Positions 1-12,000 of a stretch of DNA of 64,000 nt are shown here, in pieces. A model generated the notes under the pieces. That model searched no databases and was not told the DNA's origin. It was given only the letters and a program-made list of their open reading frames with translations. Origin of the DNA: Ciborinia camelliae (Eukaryota > Ascomycota > Leotiomycetes > Helotiales > Sclerotiniaceae). Positions within the stretch are counted from its first letter, which is position 1; every line of letters begins with the position of its first letter. The position numbers were made by a program, and so were the translations under genes. The stretch is from positions 2,938,288 to 3,002,287 of the forward strand of contig JANPYM010000001.1 of the NCBI GenBank assembly GCA_025890175.1, read 5' to 3'.

Positions 1-792
1 CGTCTAACCCCCATGCTTCAAACCCTCAACATCCCGGCCCACTCCCTCCACTCCCAAATGATCCAGAAAGCCCGCATGCGCTCCATCGAAAAGTTCTCCC
101 GCACAAATAACACCGGCTCAGTCCTCGTAGCTACCGATGTCGCAGCCCGCGGTCTCGATATCGGAGGTGTCCAATTAGTCATCCATTACCATCTCCCCCG
201 TACCGCAGATATGTACGTCCACCGATCCGGTCGTACAGCTCGTGCCGCAGCCTCCGGATCCAGCATCCTTCTTTGCGGTCCCGAAGAAGTAGTTGGCACT
301 CGTCGCTTGGTGGCTAAGGTCCATGCTCGAAATGCTCTTAATGCAGAAGGTAAGAAATCCAAATTCTACATTCGCTCTCTCGATATCGATCGCCGAGTCG
401 TCTCTCGCCTAAAGCCTCGCGTCACCCTTGCCAAAAAAATAGCGGATAGTGCGTTAGCAAAAGAGAAAAAGGGTCATGATGACGAATGGGTTAAAAACGC
501 AGCTGAAGAATTGGGTGTCGAATATGACAGTGAGGAATTTGAAGCATTAGGTGGCGGCAGAAAAGGAAGAGGAACGGGAAGGAGGATGAAGGAAAAAGAA
601 GCGAGAGGAATGACTAAAGGGGAAGTGGGGGCCTTGAGAGCGGAGTTAAGGGCGCTCCTCGCCCAAAGGGTTAATGTGGGGGTTAGTGAGAGGTATTTGA
701 CGAGCGGGACGGTCAATGTTAATGATTTGCTGAAGGGCGCGAAGGGTGAGTGGTTGGGAGAGGTGGAGGGTATTGGGATGGAGGATGATTAA
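1..792 (+). CDS. MAK5: DEAD-box ATP-dependent RNA helicase MAK5, C-terminal part (5' truncated by window edge)
   Basis: The frame is open from base 1, with RLTP preceding the first visible Met, so the gene starts outside the window. Numbering from the Met at base 13, helicase motif V (VLVATDVAARGLDI) lies at residues 37-50 and motif VI (HRSGRTAR) at 70-77. Both belong to the second RecA-like domain of superfamily 2 helicases. The string LHSQMIQKARMRSIEKF just before them is, as I know it, characteristic of MAK5 (DDX24 in animals). That nucleolar helicase acts in 60S ribosomal subunit assembly. A basic tail with a Gly/Lys/Arg-rich stretch follows (residues about 150-200) and the stop is TAA at 790-792. 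The gene is convergent with KCS1. The helicase assignment is nearly certain and the MAK5 identity likely. Confidence 0.9.
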   Translation, partial: RLTPMLQTLNIPAHSLHSQMIQKARMRSIEKFSRTNNTGSVLVATDVAARGLDIGGVQLVIHYHLPRTADMYVHRSGRTARAAASGSSILLCGPEEVVGTRRLVAKVHARNALNAEGKKSKFYIRSLDIDRRVVSRLKPRVTLAKKIADSALAKEKKGHDDEWVKNAAEELGVEYDSEEFEALGGGRKGRGTGRRMKEKEARGMTKGEVGALRAELRALLAQRVNVGVSERYLTSGTVNVNDLLKGAKGEWLGEVEGIGMEDD

Positions 793-2556
793 AGTGTGCT
801 TTATTAAGTAGATGTTAAATCATTGCCTAGCTGATGAGGTTATTAGCAATGAATGAATATAAATACGATTCATACCCCCAAGAATACGTTTGGTTGAATG
901 TTACCCCGAGTCTATCTATTTAAATGTACGTAAAGAGACGAGATATCTATCATATACAAACAACAAGATCTTGTCTCGAAAGAAGTATATATATAATTGA
1001 CTACCGGCTCCCTTTATACAACCCTCCTCATCTTCCCAATTCTCTCTAGACATCGAAACACTCTATCGAAAAATGATTAGCATTCCCATTTCCCCCCAAG
1101 CAACATCTCATCACATCTCATCACATCTCATCACATCTCATCACATCTCATCACATCTCATCACATCATATCCATGATATTTTTTTTTCTAAATTCCTCC
1201 CTTCCTCCCTTCCTTCCAAATTCCAAATTCCCCCCATCTTCAAATCTGGTTAAACCAGACAAGAGTCTACCCATCCATCTACTCACCAAAAAGTTTACCT
1301 TCCATTACATACTAGGTAGGTATCCATGTCTCAAAACTTGAAATATTAGAAAATCAAAGAAAACCTATACCTATACCCATACCCATCCATACATATCGAT
1401 AGCCATTGCTCTGAGATGAATTGCTCGCTGTAATTTCGTCCCAACGATATTGATACTCGAAATCCATACTCATGATCTTGGCTCTTTATCTAGAGGTAGG
1501 TAAGTAGGTAAAGTAAGTATTCTCAACTCAGCAGTGAGTGCAGTCTCGATCATATAACGACCTTGGAACAAACAAATAACCGATTGTGGCTTAGTGTTCT
1601 AACGTCATCAACACACGGGTATTATAAAATGGATAATAAGTTACAACTTGCATGGAGGAATATATACCGAGGACTGTATGTATGCCAATTGAAGAAGGCT
1701 GATAGTTATTAGTTTATCAAGAAAGACTGACTATACCTAGTACAACACAGATCACACTTTCTGCGATCAACCCCTCACTCATGAACCCAAATAATTTTAA
1801 TGGGGATATATTCATACAAGCCTAACTAGGTAGCTAACCATTCACTCGATACACACACTCCTTTCTGTACCTCTGCCAGAGTATTGTCCCCCATCATCCC
1901 TCCATAGTGATTCTCTTCTCATTCTTCTGTGCATGCCAGCCAAGTAATGAAATTCTGTGCACCCCCCATAAGAACAGTTCATCAAGGTATGACCGGGATG
2001 TCGATAGCCCATATATCTACAGTCACTCCATCCTGTCCCTTTACCCACAACTTCTTCGCATCTCCATTCCAACCTCCATCGCCCATCTACCATCACAACC
2101 CATCCCCTCCAGATAATGAAATAAAGAAAATCAATACAATCCACCCCATCCCCACTTCCTCATGCAAACCTTCCACCCCCACCAACCAACCAAACCAGTC
2201 AGCCAAAGCAAAAATCATTCAAAGTTCAATCTCAAGCTCAATCTTAAAACTCAAACCCAAACACCAACCAATATGCAGGGTATGATGTACAGCATTTCCC
2301 ATGTCCTGAATCATAAAGAAAACATGAAACAGGCCATTTCCTATACTCCTAACAAATGCAAATGAGTAAACTTTGAATTAAAAAAACCCCAGTCCGCCCT
2401 TCCCTTCCTAACCTACCATTGTTCCCCTAGTCCAGATAGAATAAAAGAATGGAAAATAAACTTCAAACTGATATTTTTTGATGATGGATGTTGTTGTTAT
2501 CACAGCATTTTCCGATCCGAGCCCTGGCCGAACAATCTAGACAAGGAAGGCCAAAA
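793..2556. other. Convergent 3' intergenic interval between MAK5 and KCS1
   Basis: This is 1.76 kb with no supported gene. It holds a 10-bp tandem repeat (1103-1167), several GGTAGGTA-type motifs (about 1308-1324, 1496-1513, 1826) and C/A-rich sequence at 2040-2280. Overlapping open frames of 60-118 codons at 1907-2365 have low-complexity Ser/Pro/Asn/Gln composition and no domain. I read them as chance frames in 3' flanking DNA. Confidence 0.6.
1103..1167. repeat. Tandem repeat, 10-bp unit TCACATCTCA
   Basis: About 6.5 near-perfect head-to-tail copies of TCACATCTCA run from 1103 to 1167 and degrade at TCACATCATA. It is non-coding and lies about 310 bp downstream of the MAK5 stop. The array could vary in length between strains. 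Confidence 0.95.
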
Positions 2557-5500
2557 TTAATAACTCAAATTTGCCTCATCCTCATCATACTCATCCTCCA
2601 AATCAATCTTTCGTTGCTCATCAACCCAATCCCTCGCCTTAATACCCATCTTTCTCCTAACATCTCTTTGAATTGCCAAGAAGTATTTTCTCAAGCTTTT
2701 CAATCCCCTAAGGAATCCCAAATCCGGTTGATCAGGATGTCGAGGTGGACAATGTCTTCCGGGTGCTAAACAATCTTCTTTAATTGCACAGTTTGCAAAA
2801 TCTGCCATTTTGAGATCGATTTCTCTTCTCTTGCTAAGTGGCTCAAATGCATTACTATCGGATTCTTCCTCTTCAACCGTTTCCCCATCATAGAACAAGA
2901 GAAGACTGGCAGCATAAAAACGATAGCCTGGTAGACTTCTAATCAAAACCTCAAGTGTAGAAAGCTTGTGAATTAGAGTAGGAATATGTCGTAGAATACT
3001 TCCATCATCAACACCATCATACAAAAACCGAGTAAGTGCCTTTTGAAAATCTGGTCCAGCTTTGAGATCTCTGCCAAAATACTTGTCATGGAAAACGTAC
3101 TTCTGAGTCTTCACATCCCATACTTGCAGACCACAAACTCTGACACCTAGATCATGAGATGTTGTTGCCTCACACTTGGCACGTTGGGATTCCTGTTTTT
3201 TCTCAAGTGCATCGATGCCATATTGACGAGTGCCCATTTTGAGATCCATGATACAAGGTTTCTTCATGCCAGCTGTCAAATCTTCCAAAAGTAAGAAATA
3301 TTGAATGCGTTGGCCTTGCGTCTGAGCTTCCTTGGGATTGACAGGTCGAGGAGGAATCATAAGAGCGGTCGAAGGAGAAGGCGGTCGTTTAGTTATGACA
3401 TCCGAATCAGCAGACTTTGATTTGGAGCTTTCATCCTCACTTTGGAGCTTGGGTGTTGATTCCTCCTTAGTAGACAATGATAATGGCTCTTGTTTACATG
3501 TTGGTTCGGGATCCATAGCAAAAACATCTTCCTCATCACCCTTATAGCCAGCATCATCTGCCTCTTCAAAGTACTTGAGGTTTCCTCGGGGATCGGCCAC
3601 TTCTGCAGGCTTGCGGCGAAGTCCACCACTTGAGTAGCGTCTTTTTGGTCGCTTTGGCGAATCTTGAGGCCCCGCCGTTTCTGCTTCAGGAGCACTTGTG
3701 CCGGCCATATTATCAAATCCAGCGTCAACTTCTTCATTTTCACAACGGCTATTCCCATCGACAATTGCATCACTAGTCGAGACTGGTGGAGCAGGAGTGA
3801 CAGGGGTCATTGGTGAAAGACCAGTCCTTTGTTCGGCAGCTGTCTTGATAGCTCTTGTACGCATCGAGTCTTTGGGTTGTTGGCCATCAACAATCTTGCT
3901 AGATTGACCAGCCTTTAAGCTAGACTCTGAATTTGTACTTCTTAATGAAGAACTATTTCTTAATGCTCGGTTTTGTGATCCTAGTTTCTTGTGTCGGTAA
4001 ATGGGTATTGGTTGTAGAAATGCTTCACCAAAGACCTTGTTCCGAAGTTCCTTATTAACAGTTGTTGCACCCCAGCTGACTGCATGTTTGTTTGACAAAG
4101 TTGGACGAAATGTGAAATCTCCACTTGGCGGGGGTCTAGTTTGACTTTGACCTCTTTGCATAGTCTGACTCGACTCTTTGGTACTTGGAGCCTCAATGGG
4201 ATCAATTAGATGTGGATGAGGTTGTAAGAAACTTTTTGGTATAATATGTCTATTGTCGGCAAAATTGACAGTTGCTATAGGGATAGAAGTTGTTCTTAAT
4301 GACTGGCTAATCATCCTTGTTGGCTCTGAAACCTTTTCAGAACTTGTGTGCCCATTTGTGTCAGTGGAAGCGTTCTCATCTCTTGGCAGATGTCCCTCAG
4401 TCCCATTAGACTCCTGCTTGGCACCAGGACCTTTGTCATCTTTGGGCAAGACTTTTGGTCGTAGATGCTTTTTCTCCAAAGTTACATTCAGAACACCAAT
4501 ATACCTAAAAGATCAATTAAGATAAGCACATTAGTTCATGTACCACTGGTGCCTGAGGATGGGTTTGATGTGTTGTCTTGATGAAGACTCAGCTTCCATG
4601 CTAGAAGGGGGGATGAGTCAATGAAATTTACACATACCTTGGTAGAAATTTCATAAGCTGCGGATGATTTTGCTCACATATCTCGTAAAACTTATTTTCA
4701 CCATTGTTCAATTCTTTGCAAACTGCACGGTTCGAGAATCTCCACATGGTTGTGTGACCACCGACTTGATGCTTGTAGGGAATTAATTCTACAGAGCCTT
4801 TTGATTTTCTAACTTCTGCGTGATCTTCAGCAACATGGATCTTGGATATCGGTGCCTTGAAGCTAGGATGACGATGTCTTGAAGAGGTCGGCGTTGCCTC
4901 AGGATCATCGGTTAAGGACTCTTCACAGGTTGTTGATTCTCCTTCATCATATGAATCTTGACTAGGGTCATGAGTTTCTGTAGGAGTAATATAACCATTG
5001 CTTTCTACTGCTGGCTCATGTTGTTTAGGAAGTCTTGGTGATAGCAGTGGTTGTGATTTACCTTCTTGGCTATCATAAGTGTTTTTTATTTCACATGATG
5101 GGACTCGGTGTTCTTCAAGCCACTGTTGTGGGTCTGAATCTTCTGATTGGAGTTGATCATTATCCTCAGCCCTGACAACAAGGTCTAGTCTGTTTCGCAG
5201 GCCTTCTTTTCTCCGTTCAGATATACCATGAGCAATCTTGTGAGGAACGAATAACGCTGATGAAATCTTCTCCTCACCAAATTCATTACCCTCGTCACAA
5301 CTCTTGGTCTTCTCCAACTTGCCCTCTCGATCTAATTGAGATTTGCCCGTTGAATTATCCTCTCCTGAATCCGACTTTGACTTCTCAGATTCTGGAGCTG
5401 GTATGCTTCCTGAGAAGGAAGATCCTTTGGCATTACCAGGTGTTAAGTTGTGATGCTTTCGTATATCAGCCAATAGCTGTGAAGGCATTCGCCTTACTTT

Positions 5501-6646
5501 GTCTGGAGAAAGTGTTTCGATACTGTGAGATGGATCAAAGTAGTCCGTTTCGGCAGCAAGTCCTTCAGTTGGGTTGAAGGCAGGATCTAAACCCTTATTA
5601 TGAGTTGGTGACTTAGAAGTCATCTTAAGATCTGCGAAAGGTGGCGATGGTTCGCCTCCCAAACCTGCTGTTGACTTCGTTCGTATCTCTAATTTCCCAA
5701 CTTCTGGTATGCTACTGATCCTAGAAGAAGAGTTTGCTTCTTTTGGTTGACCTCTGTTCTTATTTTCGCGTTTCTTTGTTTTATCTTCTGGCAGACCTTC
5801 CCTGAAGAACCTCAAACTGTGACTTGCTTTTCGGCTGCGGTTGTTGTGCTCGACGCCAGATAAAGCCTCTGCAATAGCCTTTTCGACTTGGCCCCCTTGG
5901 TCATCGTTACCCTGTTCGCAGATTGACCAGGCCTTCTCTACGGGTGGACTTGTTCTGGCATCTCTCCATGAACGATAGCTTGCCCTGAATCCATCCACGG
6001 GAGGGGTATCTGAAAGAGGCTGTTCTGGCTCTTGCAGAGGTGTTGATGGTCGGGTGATTATGCCGGTATCGCCAGGATTGGTTGAAAAGGAACCTTTTGG
6101 TAATTCCTGAACTCTTTTCTCCTTCGCTGTTCGCTCAAGAGATGTTCCTCTTCCTTTGGCTTTTGCATTTGTGAGGTATTCCTGGTGACCAGAGAGGGCA
6201 TCATTGACTTCATTTACATCGAAGAGAAATCCATTTATTGCAGACGGAGTTGCCCCAGCGCTGACAGGTCTATGTGGATTGAGCATAAGATTTGGATTGA
6301 GTGTAAGAGATGCCGAAGCGAAAACCATGTTGTTGATCGAATCTGCCAAAGTTGCAGTTCTTTCATTCTGATATTGATTGTTCGAGGTAGAAGGATATGG
6401 TTGTATAGTGCTCGAGAATCTATTTCGAGATCTGCGAGAAGTAGAATCGATATGGGTTGCCGCAGATTCTTGATGAGCCGTGGATAGAGCTTGAGTTAAC
6501 AAAGAGGTCTGAGTTGATCTTGGTGGCGCGTTGGCCAATCTTTGTGCTTTATTTTGATTGCCATCCTGAGAGATTTGTTGACCTTGCTCAGTACTCACCG
6601 CAGAGGTGTGATCGGCATTTCTGGAGTCAGTAGGGAAGTTTGACAT
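2557..6646 (-). CDS. KCS1: Inositol hexakisphosphate kinase, KCS1-like
   Basis: Two exons, 6646-4638 and 4504-2557, with a 133-nt intron (4505-4637, GTATGT...TTTTAG). The join gives FLPR|YIGVLNVTL with no frame break, and the product is 1318 aa. The kinase is split. The first block, PYKHQVGGHTTMWRFS, starts near residue 622 and runs to about 700. The second holds the inositol polyphosphate kinase signature PCIMDLKMG (PxxxDxKxG) at about 1085-1093, the SLLLFYDGE block, and the late catalytic DFAN at about 1237. The remainder is Ser/Pro/Lys-rich and probably disordered. The family phosphorylates InsP6 to pyrophosphates used in phosphate sensing and chromatin/vacuole biology. The ATG at 6646 is the first in frame; the frame extends 9 nt further only to a GTG. 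An out-of-frame ATG lies 10 nt upstream (separate entry). Confidence 0.93.
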
Positions 6647-6656
6647 GAGGCGCACA
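6594..6656 (-). other. Overlapping upstream ORF at the KCS1 start codon
   Basis: An ATG at 6656-6654 lies 10 nt upstream of the KCS1 ATG in a different frame. It opens a 20-codon ORF ending in TGA, so its stop lies inside the KCS1 coding region. A scanning ribosome initiating there would miss the KCS1 start. Whether transcripts include this ATG depends on the transcription start site, which cannot be seen. Confidence 0.5.
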
Positions 6657-9004
6657 TTAATCGAATCCAGTGACAGTGTGAGAAAATGATTCGCAGGTAT
6701 TGAACCTTCTCAATGACTTGTGTCTGGAAAAGAGGATAGATAGAATAGGATGGATTGAAAGCCAAGGATCAATCAGGCAAGGATTTACAATCAAGAAAAA
6801 TGTAATGTTTGTTAGAATATTTTCTAAGAAACAACAATAAAGATCTTTTAGTAAACACGTGGAATTCTCTTTTAGAAAATAGGAAATTCTATGGAATTGG
6901 ATTGAATGAATAGGATGAAAATGAATTTCTGTTCTTCTTTCGTTTCCCTCTTGTGTTCTTGTCTCCTTATTTGTTTTGTTTCTCTTATCCTGTTCTTTCC
7001 TGGTTAATGGAATGGTGGTTGAGTTTGGGTTTTTTACTTGTTTTTTGTGTGATTGGATTGGATTGGAGTGGACTGAATTGAATTGAATTGGATTGTTGGT
7101 TATTGTTTGATGGAAGAAAGAATAAAGAAGAAAGAAGGAAAGAAGAAAGAGAATAATTGAAGTACCCAGGTCGTAGGTAAGGCGGGTAGGTAAGGTACTA
7201 GGTAGGAGGTAGGAGGTAGGTACTGATTGTAGTGTAGTGTAGTGTAGGTAGTGGTAATTATTTATTAGGTTGGGTTGAAAGTTAGAGTGAAGAAGATTTA
7301 ATAAGAAGTGGGCTATCTTCCTTAATAGATAGGTGAAAGTACGGGTAAGACAAGACAAGACAACCTTATTAGTACCGGTATCTACTCCGTTGCCGTGCTA
7401 CTTCTTAGTAATCTATCTAGGTAAGAGTCTTCCGAAAGTTTAAACCTACCTAGGTAGGTATATGTATATTCACATTATTTGAGGACGGGAAAGGGAAAGG
7501 GAAAGGAAAAGAGAAAAAAAGTATCAGTATATGGTACCTACTAGGTACGTATTAACTTTCTAAGCTGTTGTGAGTACTGATGAATACCTACCTACCTAGT
7601 AGGTAGTAATAAAAACGTAATTTATGCTTAGGTTTGAATAATGACGAATGAGGTTGGTGAAAGGCGGACGGACGGCAGTGACAGCAGCATGGCATCATGG
7701 CATCATGGCATGGCATGAATGATTGATAGCACCTGCATGATAAAAACGATGCGGGTGCGCCTTTATTTTTCTATCCCTTCTATTTTTCCCTGCATTGACG
7801 GCATCCACGGCAACTACGCCACCGAATCAGGAGAAGAACATAGAGGGCTTGTCATACAAAAACTGATTACTGTACAACAGTATGACGGTAAGGATCGATC
7901 ATTGCATTTGCATACCATACTGTATACATGAACGCAAAATCAGATAACTGATACAGTACGAGTAGAATACATTGACAAGGGGAATATCATATCATCAGAT
8001 TCCATTTAGATTCCAGAAGCTGATGATGTGTGTGATGTTGCCATCCATGTTGCCATGTTGGTTAGATCTTCCATGGGTAAGGGGAATTCTGATATCAAAA
8101 AGTTCCGTTCCATCACGCCGGTTTAGGTAGGTATTCAAATATGAGATCTAGCCTCTAGGGCAATGGGATCAGACCTTGTGGATATCACTACTACCCGACT
8201 AGGTAGGTACGCGGGTCCCAATAATATTAATAACATTTCTCCCCAACGGACTATTCTCCACTTCAGACTCCATTACATCGTGGCCTTTCTGCACCCTTAT
8301 CAACCATCGATGCCGGGTGACGATGGTAATCAGAATATGTTAAAGCATCTATCATGATAAGCAGACCTCATAATCCCCAGTTCCTATCAAACCCGAAACA
8401 GAGGTGTTCCCGACTACTGGTACACTCGCGACTATATTTAACCAAGCTCATCCAATACCCCCCTTCATCCCGTTCCCTTGCCAGTACCTCATCTTGAAAC
8501 ATTCCCGCCCCTTCGTTCCACAAGATTTCATCTGTCCCTGTATCACAACTTTCACCAAGGGTCCTCGCACCCCAGGTCTGGTCTCACCCCAAAACCAATC
8601 CAATAACCATCCCCAATCTAAAAACGTGGTAACATTCAACTCGCACGTCGCAATAAACTGCTCTTAATTGGTTAGGATGATTGAAGCGGTCAAATTTTTA
8701 GCTTTAGAAGGAGGGAATTGAGTTTGCGGGGAAAGGAATGGGGTAAATTCCGGTGCCTGCTTATTTTTTACGGCACATTGGAAGTAGGTAAGTACTAATA
8801 AGTAGAAGTAAGAAGTAAATTATGACCCAAAAAACTCAGCTATCCGTTTGACTATTTACTCCAAGTTCATCATAACATTGTCTGTCCTCAAGGTTGTTCA
8901 GGCTATGTAAGCAAGGGTATCTCTTATCCCATCCCTCCATCCGTAACACCAAAGTACAGAACAGATTTGCACTTTCATGATCAACTTTTCGCTACAATCC
9001 CCCT
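6657..9004. other. Upstream region of KCS1 / 3' flank of the 9005-12751 gene
   Basis: This is 2.3 kb without a supported gene. It is dense in GGTAGGTA/CCTACC motifs (about 7186-7222, 7445-7465, 7531-7550, 7585-7610, 8125, 8196-8212). It also has GAAAGGGAAAGG runs near 7490 and short CATGGCATCATGGCAT direct repeats near 7687-7715. The minus frame at 6657-7358 is a low-complexity run (Ile/Asn/Ser/His/Thr) and probably 5' leader. The KCS1 promoter should lie in the part nearest 6657. Confidence 0.55.
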
Positions 9005-12000
9005 TCAAGACCATACATTTTCAAAAACGAAAAGACTCCTCCGTAAATTTGCATTGCCCTCTCCTTTTGGCATAGTCATTTCAAATTCCGTACTAGTGGC
9101 TTTCTTAAGCTCTCCCTCCACCGACCAATCTCCGCCAAGGAAATCTTCCACTTCATCGAAATAGTCGGGCGTATGGTCCCCCAGCTTTGCATTACTTGAT
9201 GTTTCATTCAAAACCGTATTTCTAGATAAATGAGAATTCAAAGATTGAAGCCCCGAATCTTCTCTATCTTCATCCTCAAAAGCCGTATAGCTTTTTCTCT
9301 TTGGCTTTCGATTTCGTGAAGGGCTTATTACTAAACGACGTTCTCGCTCTCGTGAAGAATCGCGATCGGCTGCAATGAATGCTTCTGCCATTGCATCGAT
9401 TGCTGGACTACTGGTAATATGGTTGGCCGCACCTGAAAGAGTTGTCTTATATTTTGAGATTGCGGAAGGGCGTTTGGCGGAAGAATTGATTTTCGGTATA
9501 TCATCACTATCGAGTTTTCTACGGATTGCAGAGAAGTGATTTTGAAAGCTATTTATATCTGTGACCTCATCGTCGAATTCGGCCACTTTACTTCCAAAAA
9601 CCCCTTTACGATATATACTCTCAGGAGATGGAGAGCGGCGTTGACGCTGCGAGCTAGGTTGAGATTGAACTGGATCTTCATCCTCTAATACACCGAATGA
9701 TACGCGTTTCCGTTTCGTACTCCTTTTCTTCGAACCGTTCACCCAAGGATTTTGCGTGGCTGCTTCCACAAGAAGCTGTGTGTTTGATGGCCGCTGTTCG
9801 ATTTCTGGCGTATTCGGTTCTTCCGGTGGAGGACTTGGAGTCATGAGATCACGGAAAGGTTTGATAATATCATGATCAGGCGTGACTGGGTGCTCTTCCT
9901 TCTGCCAACCGAGATTGGGAGACTCGGCACCAGAGTGTGGCTCGGCCATTTCAGTAGTTGTAAGCATTTTGGGAGCGACCATAATTACTTCCTCGCCTGG
10001 CACCCAGGGACTCTGCGGGCTAGGGCTACAGGTGGCAGCTTGCTCATTAGATTGTAGGTCGGGGTTTAAAACTTTGAGAGACCCAGTATCTTCGGACGGA
10101 ATAGCCAAAATTTTTTCCTTAGTAGCTGCTTCTAATAGATATTCGGTAAGATCTTGAGTGCTGGCTGGTGAAAGAGCATCTTCTTCATTACGCAACAGGG
10201 GCGTGTATTGATTAGACATAGAGCTTTTTGGAATATGATCGACGCTCCCAGACTTTTGAATTGATATGAGGTTATGTATGGTGAGGTTGTTTGTTCTTGC
10301 TGGTGATGATGACGTTGATGTTCGGCCGCTAGAAAGTGCCGAGTTTGGAACGTCATCAGCGCCCGGCCCGGCCTGCATAGCTTCCTGCACCACTTCCTGC
10401 ACTTTGAGAGCCACCAAACCTTGCATACTATCTTTTGCAACTCCAAGAATTTCGGAAGCTGCTAAATCCACTTGATATTCTACATCAATATGCAATTCTT
10501 GGTTAACATGTAGTACGGCAATATCCTCGATCTGCTCGTCCTCGTACGCGATATTAATTTCCGAAACGGTTTCTTTCGTCTCAAATCCTTTACTGTCATC
10601 TGATTTCTGCACATGTGCCGAGAGGGCACTATTGTGATTGTCGTCCCGGGCACTTTTGATGAATTCTTTGTTGGACATGGTTGCGATCCTATTGGGGGAT
10701 CGCTGACTGGACCCCAGATTTTGTGGGAGAATGCGGGTCTGTGGAGATTTTAGTTTACTCTTTATTGAGCTGACTGGACTAGTGTTGTAGGATTGTGTAC
10801 TCGATCCCTCAAGATTATTATAAGGCATTGGCATGCCTGACTTGTTAGACTGTTTGAGAAGTGTCGGTAAATGTGGAGACGATTTTGAGTGAGGGCGTGC
10901 AAATTGTACAGCAGAGGGTTGTTTTAGGGGCGATAATTGTAAACTTCTTCTGGGCTTGTATTTCCTAAGCTTAGAAGCCTCCATATGCTCAACAATATTT
11001 GGCTGTGGCAGAAAATTCGAACTTCGATAGATTTGAGTAATATCCATTGAAGAAGACGATGTTGGCGCTTGATTGACGTCATCTTGTGTTGTGACCCAGC
11101 TGTTATCATTGTTCTCGCATCGTGGAGAATATTCCTCTTTAATTGTCCTCCTACTATCCGAACCCATTGTTGATGGAGTAATTTCTACTTCTTCTTGGGT
11201 AGTAAGCCAACTTTCATCGCCCCGAGAGCTCCTGTGAGATGAAACGTTTGTCATTGCAGATTTTGTACGCCGGATTGAAGACCCATATGCCTTCTCGATA
11301 GGGTGTTGTATAGAGGAGATCAAAAGTGATGCATGACTTTGAAGTCCCAAGTTTGGCTTACTAACTTCGGATGATGGCATTTGGCTGTCTTCTCCTATTG
11401 CAGTCAACAAATGACCAGTGATTTCTGGAGGATTAGTCTTGCGTCTACGCCTTTTTCGAAAATTAAAGTGTTCCAGGTTCACAGATGATGGTGCAACATC
11501 AGTGACGAAGCTAATGTTTCCTGGGGTTTCGTGGTTTTCATCATTTACCATAGTGATCCTAGGATGTGAGGGAAGTCGTGGTGAAGTGACTGGTTTCGTT
11601 GCTGAACGCCGCGGGACACTAGCTTGTTTGCCAGCTGGTGTGTGAAGTGGAATAGATGAATAGGGCTCTAGGAAATCCTCGTATAGATTAGCAGGTTTCC
11701 GTCCGGATTCAAACGCCGAAATGCTTCGCCATTGTTGCCCTTGTTGTCCGATATTAGTGTGAAATGAGGCTTCTGCGGTAAATGTAGTGCCTGGCTGCTG
11801 CAGAGATGCATAGCTCTCCAGAGAAGCTATCTCTTGCTGAGGAGTCTCCAAAGAAAGACCCGATCGTGGTTGAGCTATATGCGACATTTGATTCTGTGCA
11901 AGGATCATAGTTCCTTTGACCTTGTGCTGGAACTTCTGATTTGTTGCATGAGGTAACGGAGTTGGTGAGGAGACTGCTGGGTCCTCCCAACGAGCACGCC

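Noticed and set aside
1103..1167. 10-bp array as a CRISPR
   Set aside because: Direct head-to-tail repeats with no spacers, in a eukaryotic genome.
1907..2365. Overlapping plus frames of 67-118 codons downstream of MAK5
   Set aside because: Pro/Ser/Asn/Gln-rich low complexity, mutually overlapping in different frames, no similarity recognised.
6657..7358. 233-codon minus-strand frame upstream of KCS1
   Set aside because: Low-complexity Ile/Asn/Ser/His composition arising from AT-rich and GGTAGG repeats, no domain; it fits a 5' leader.
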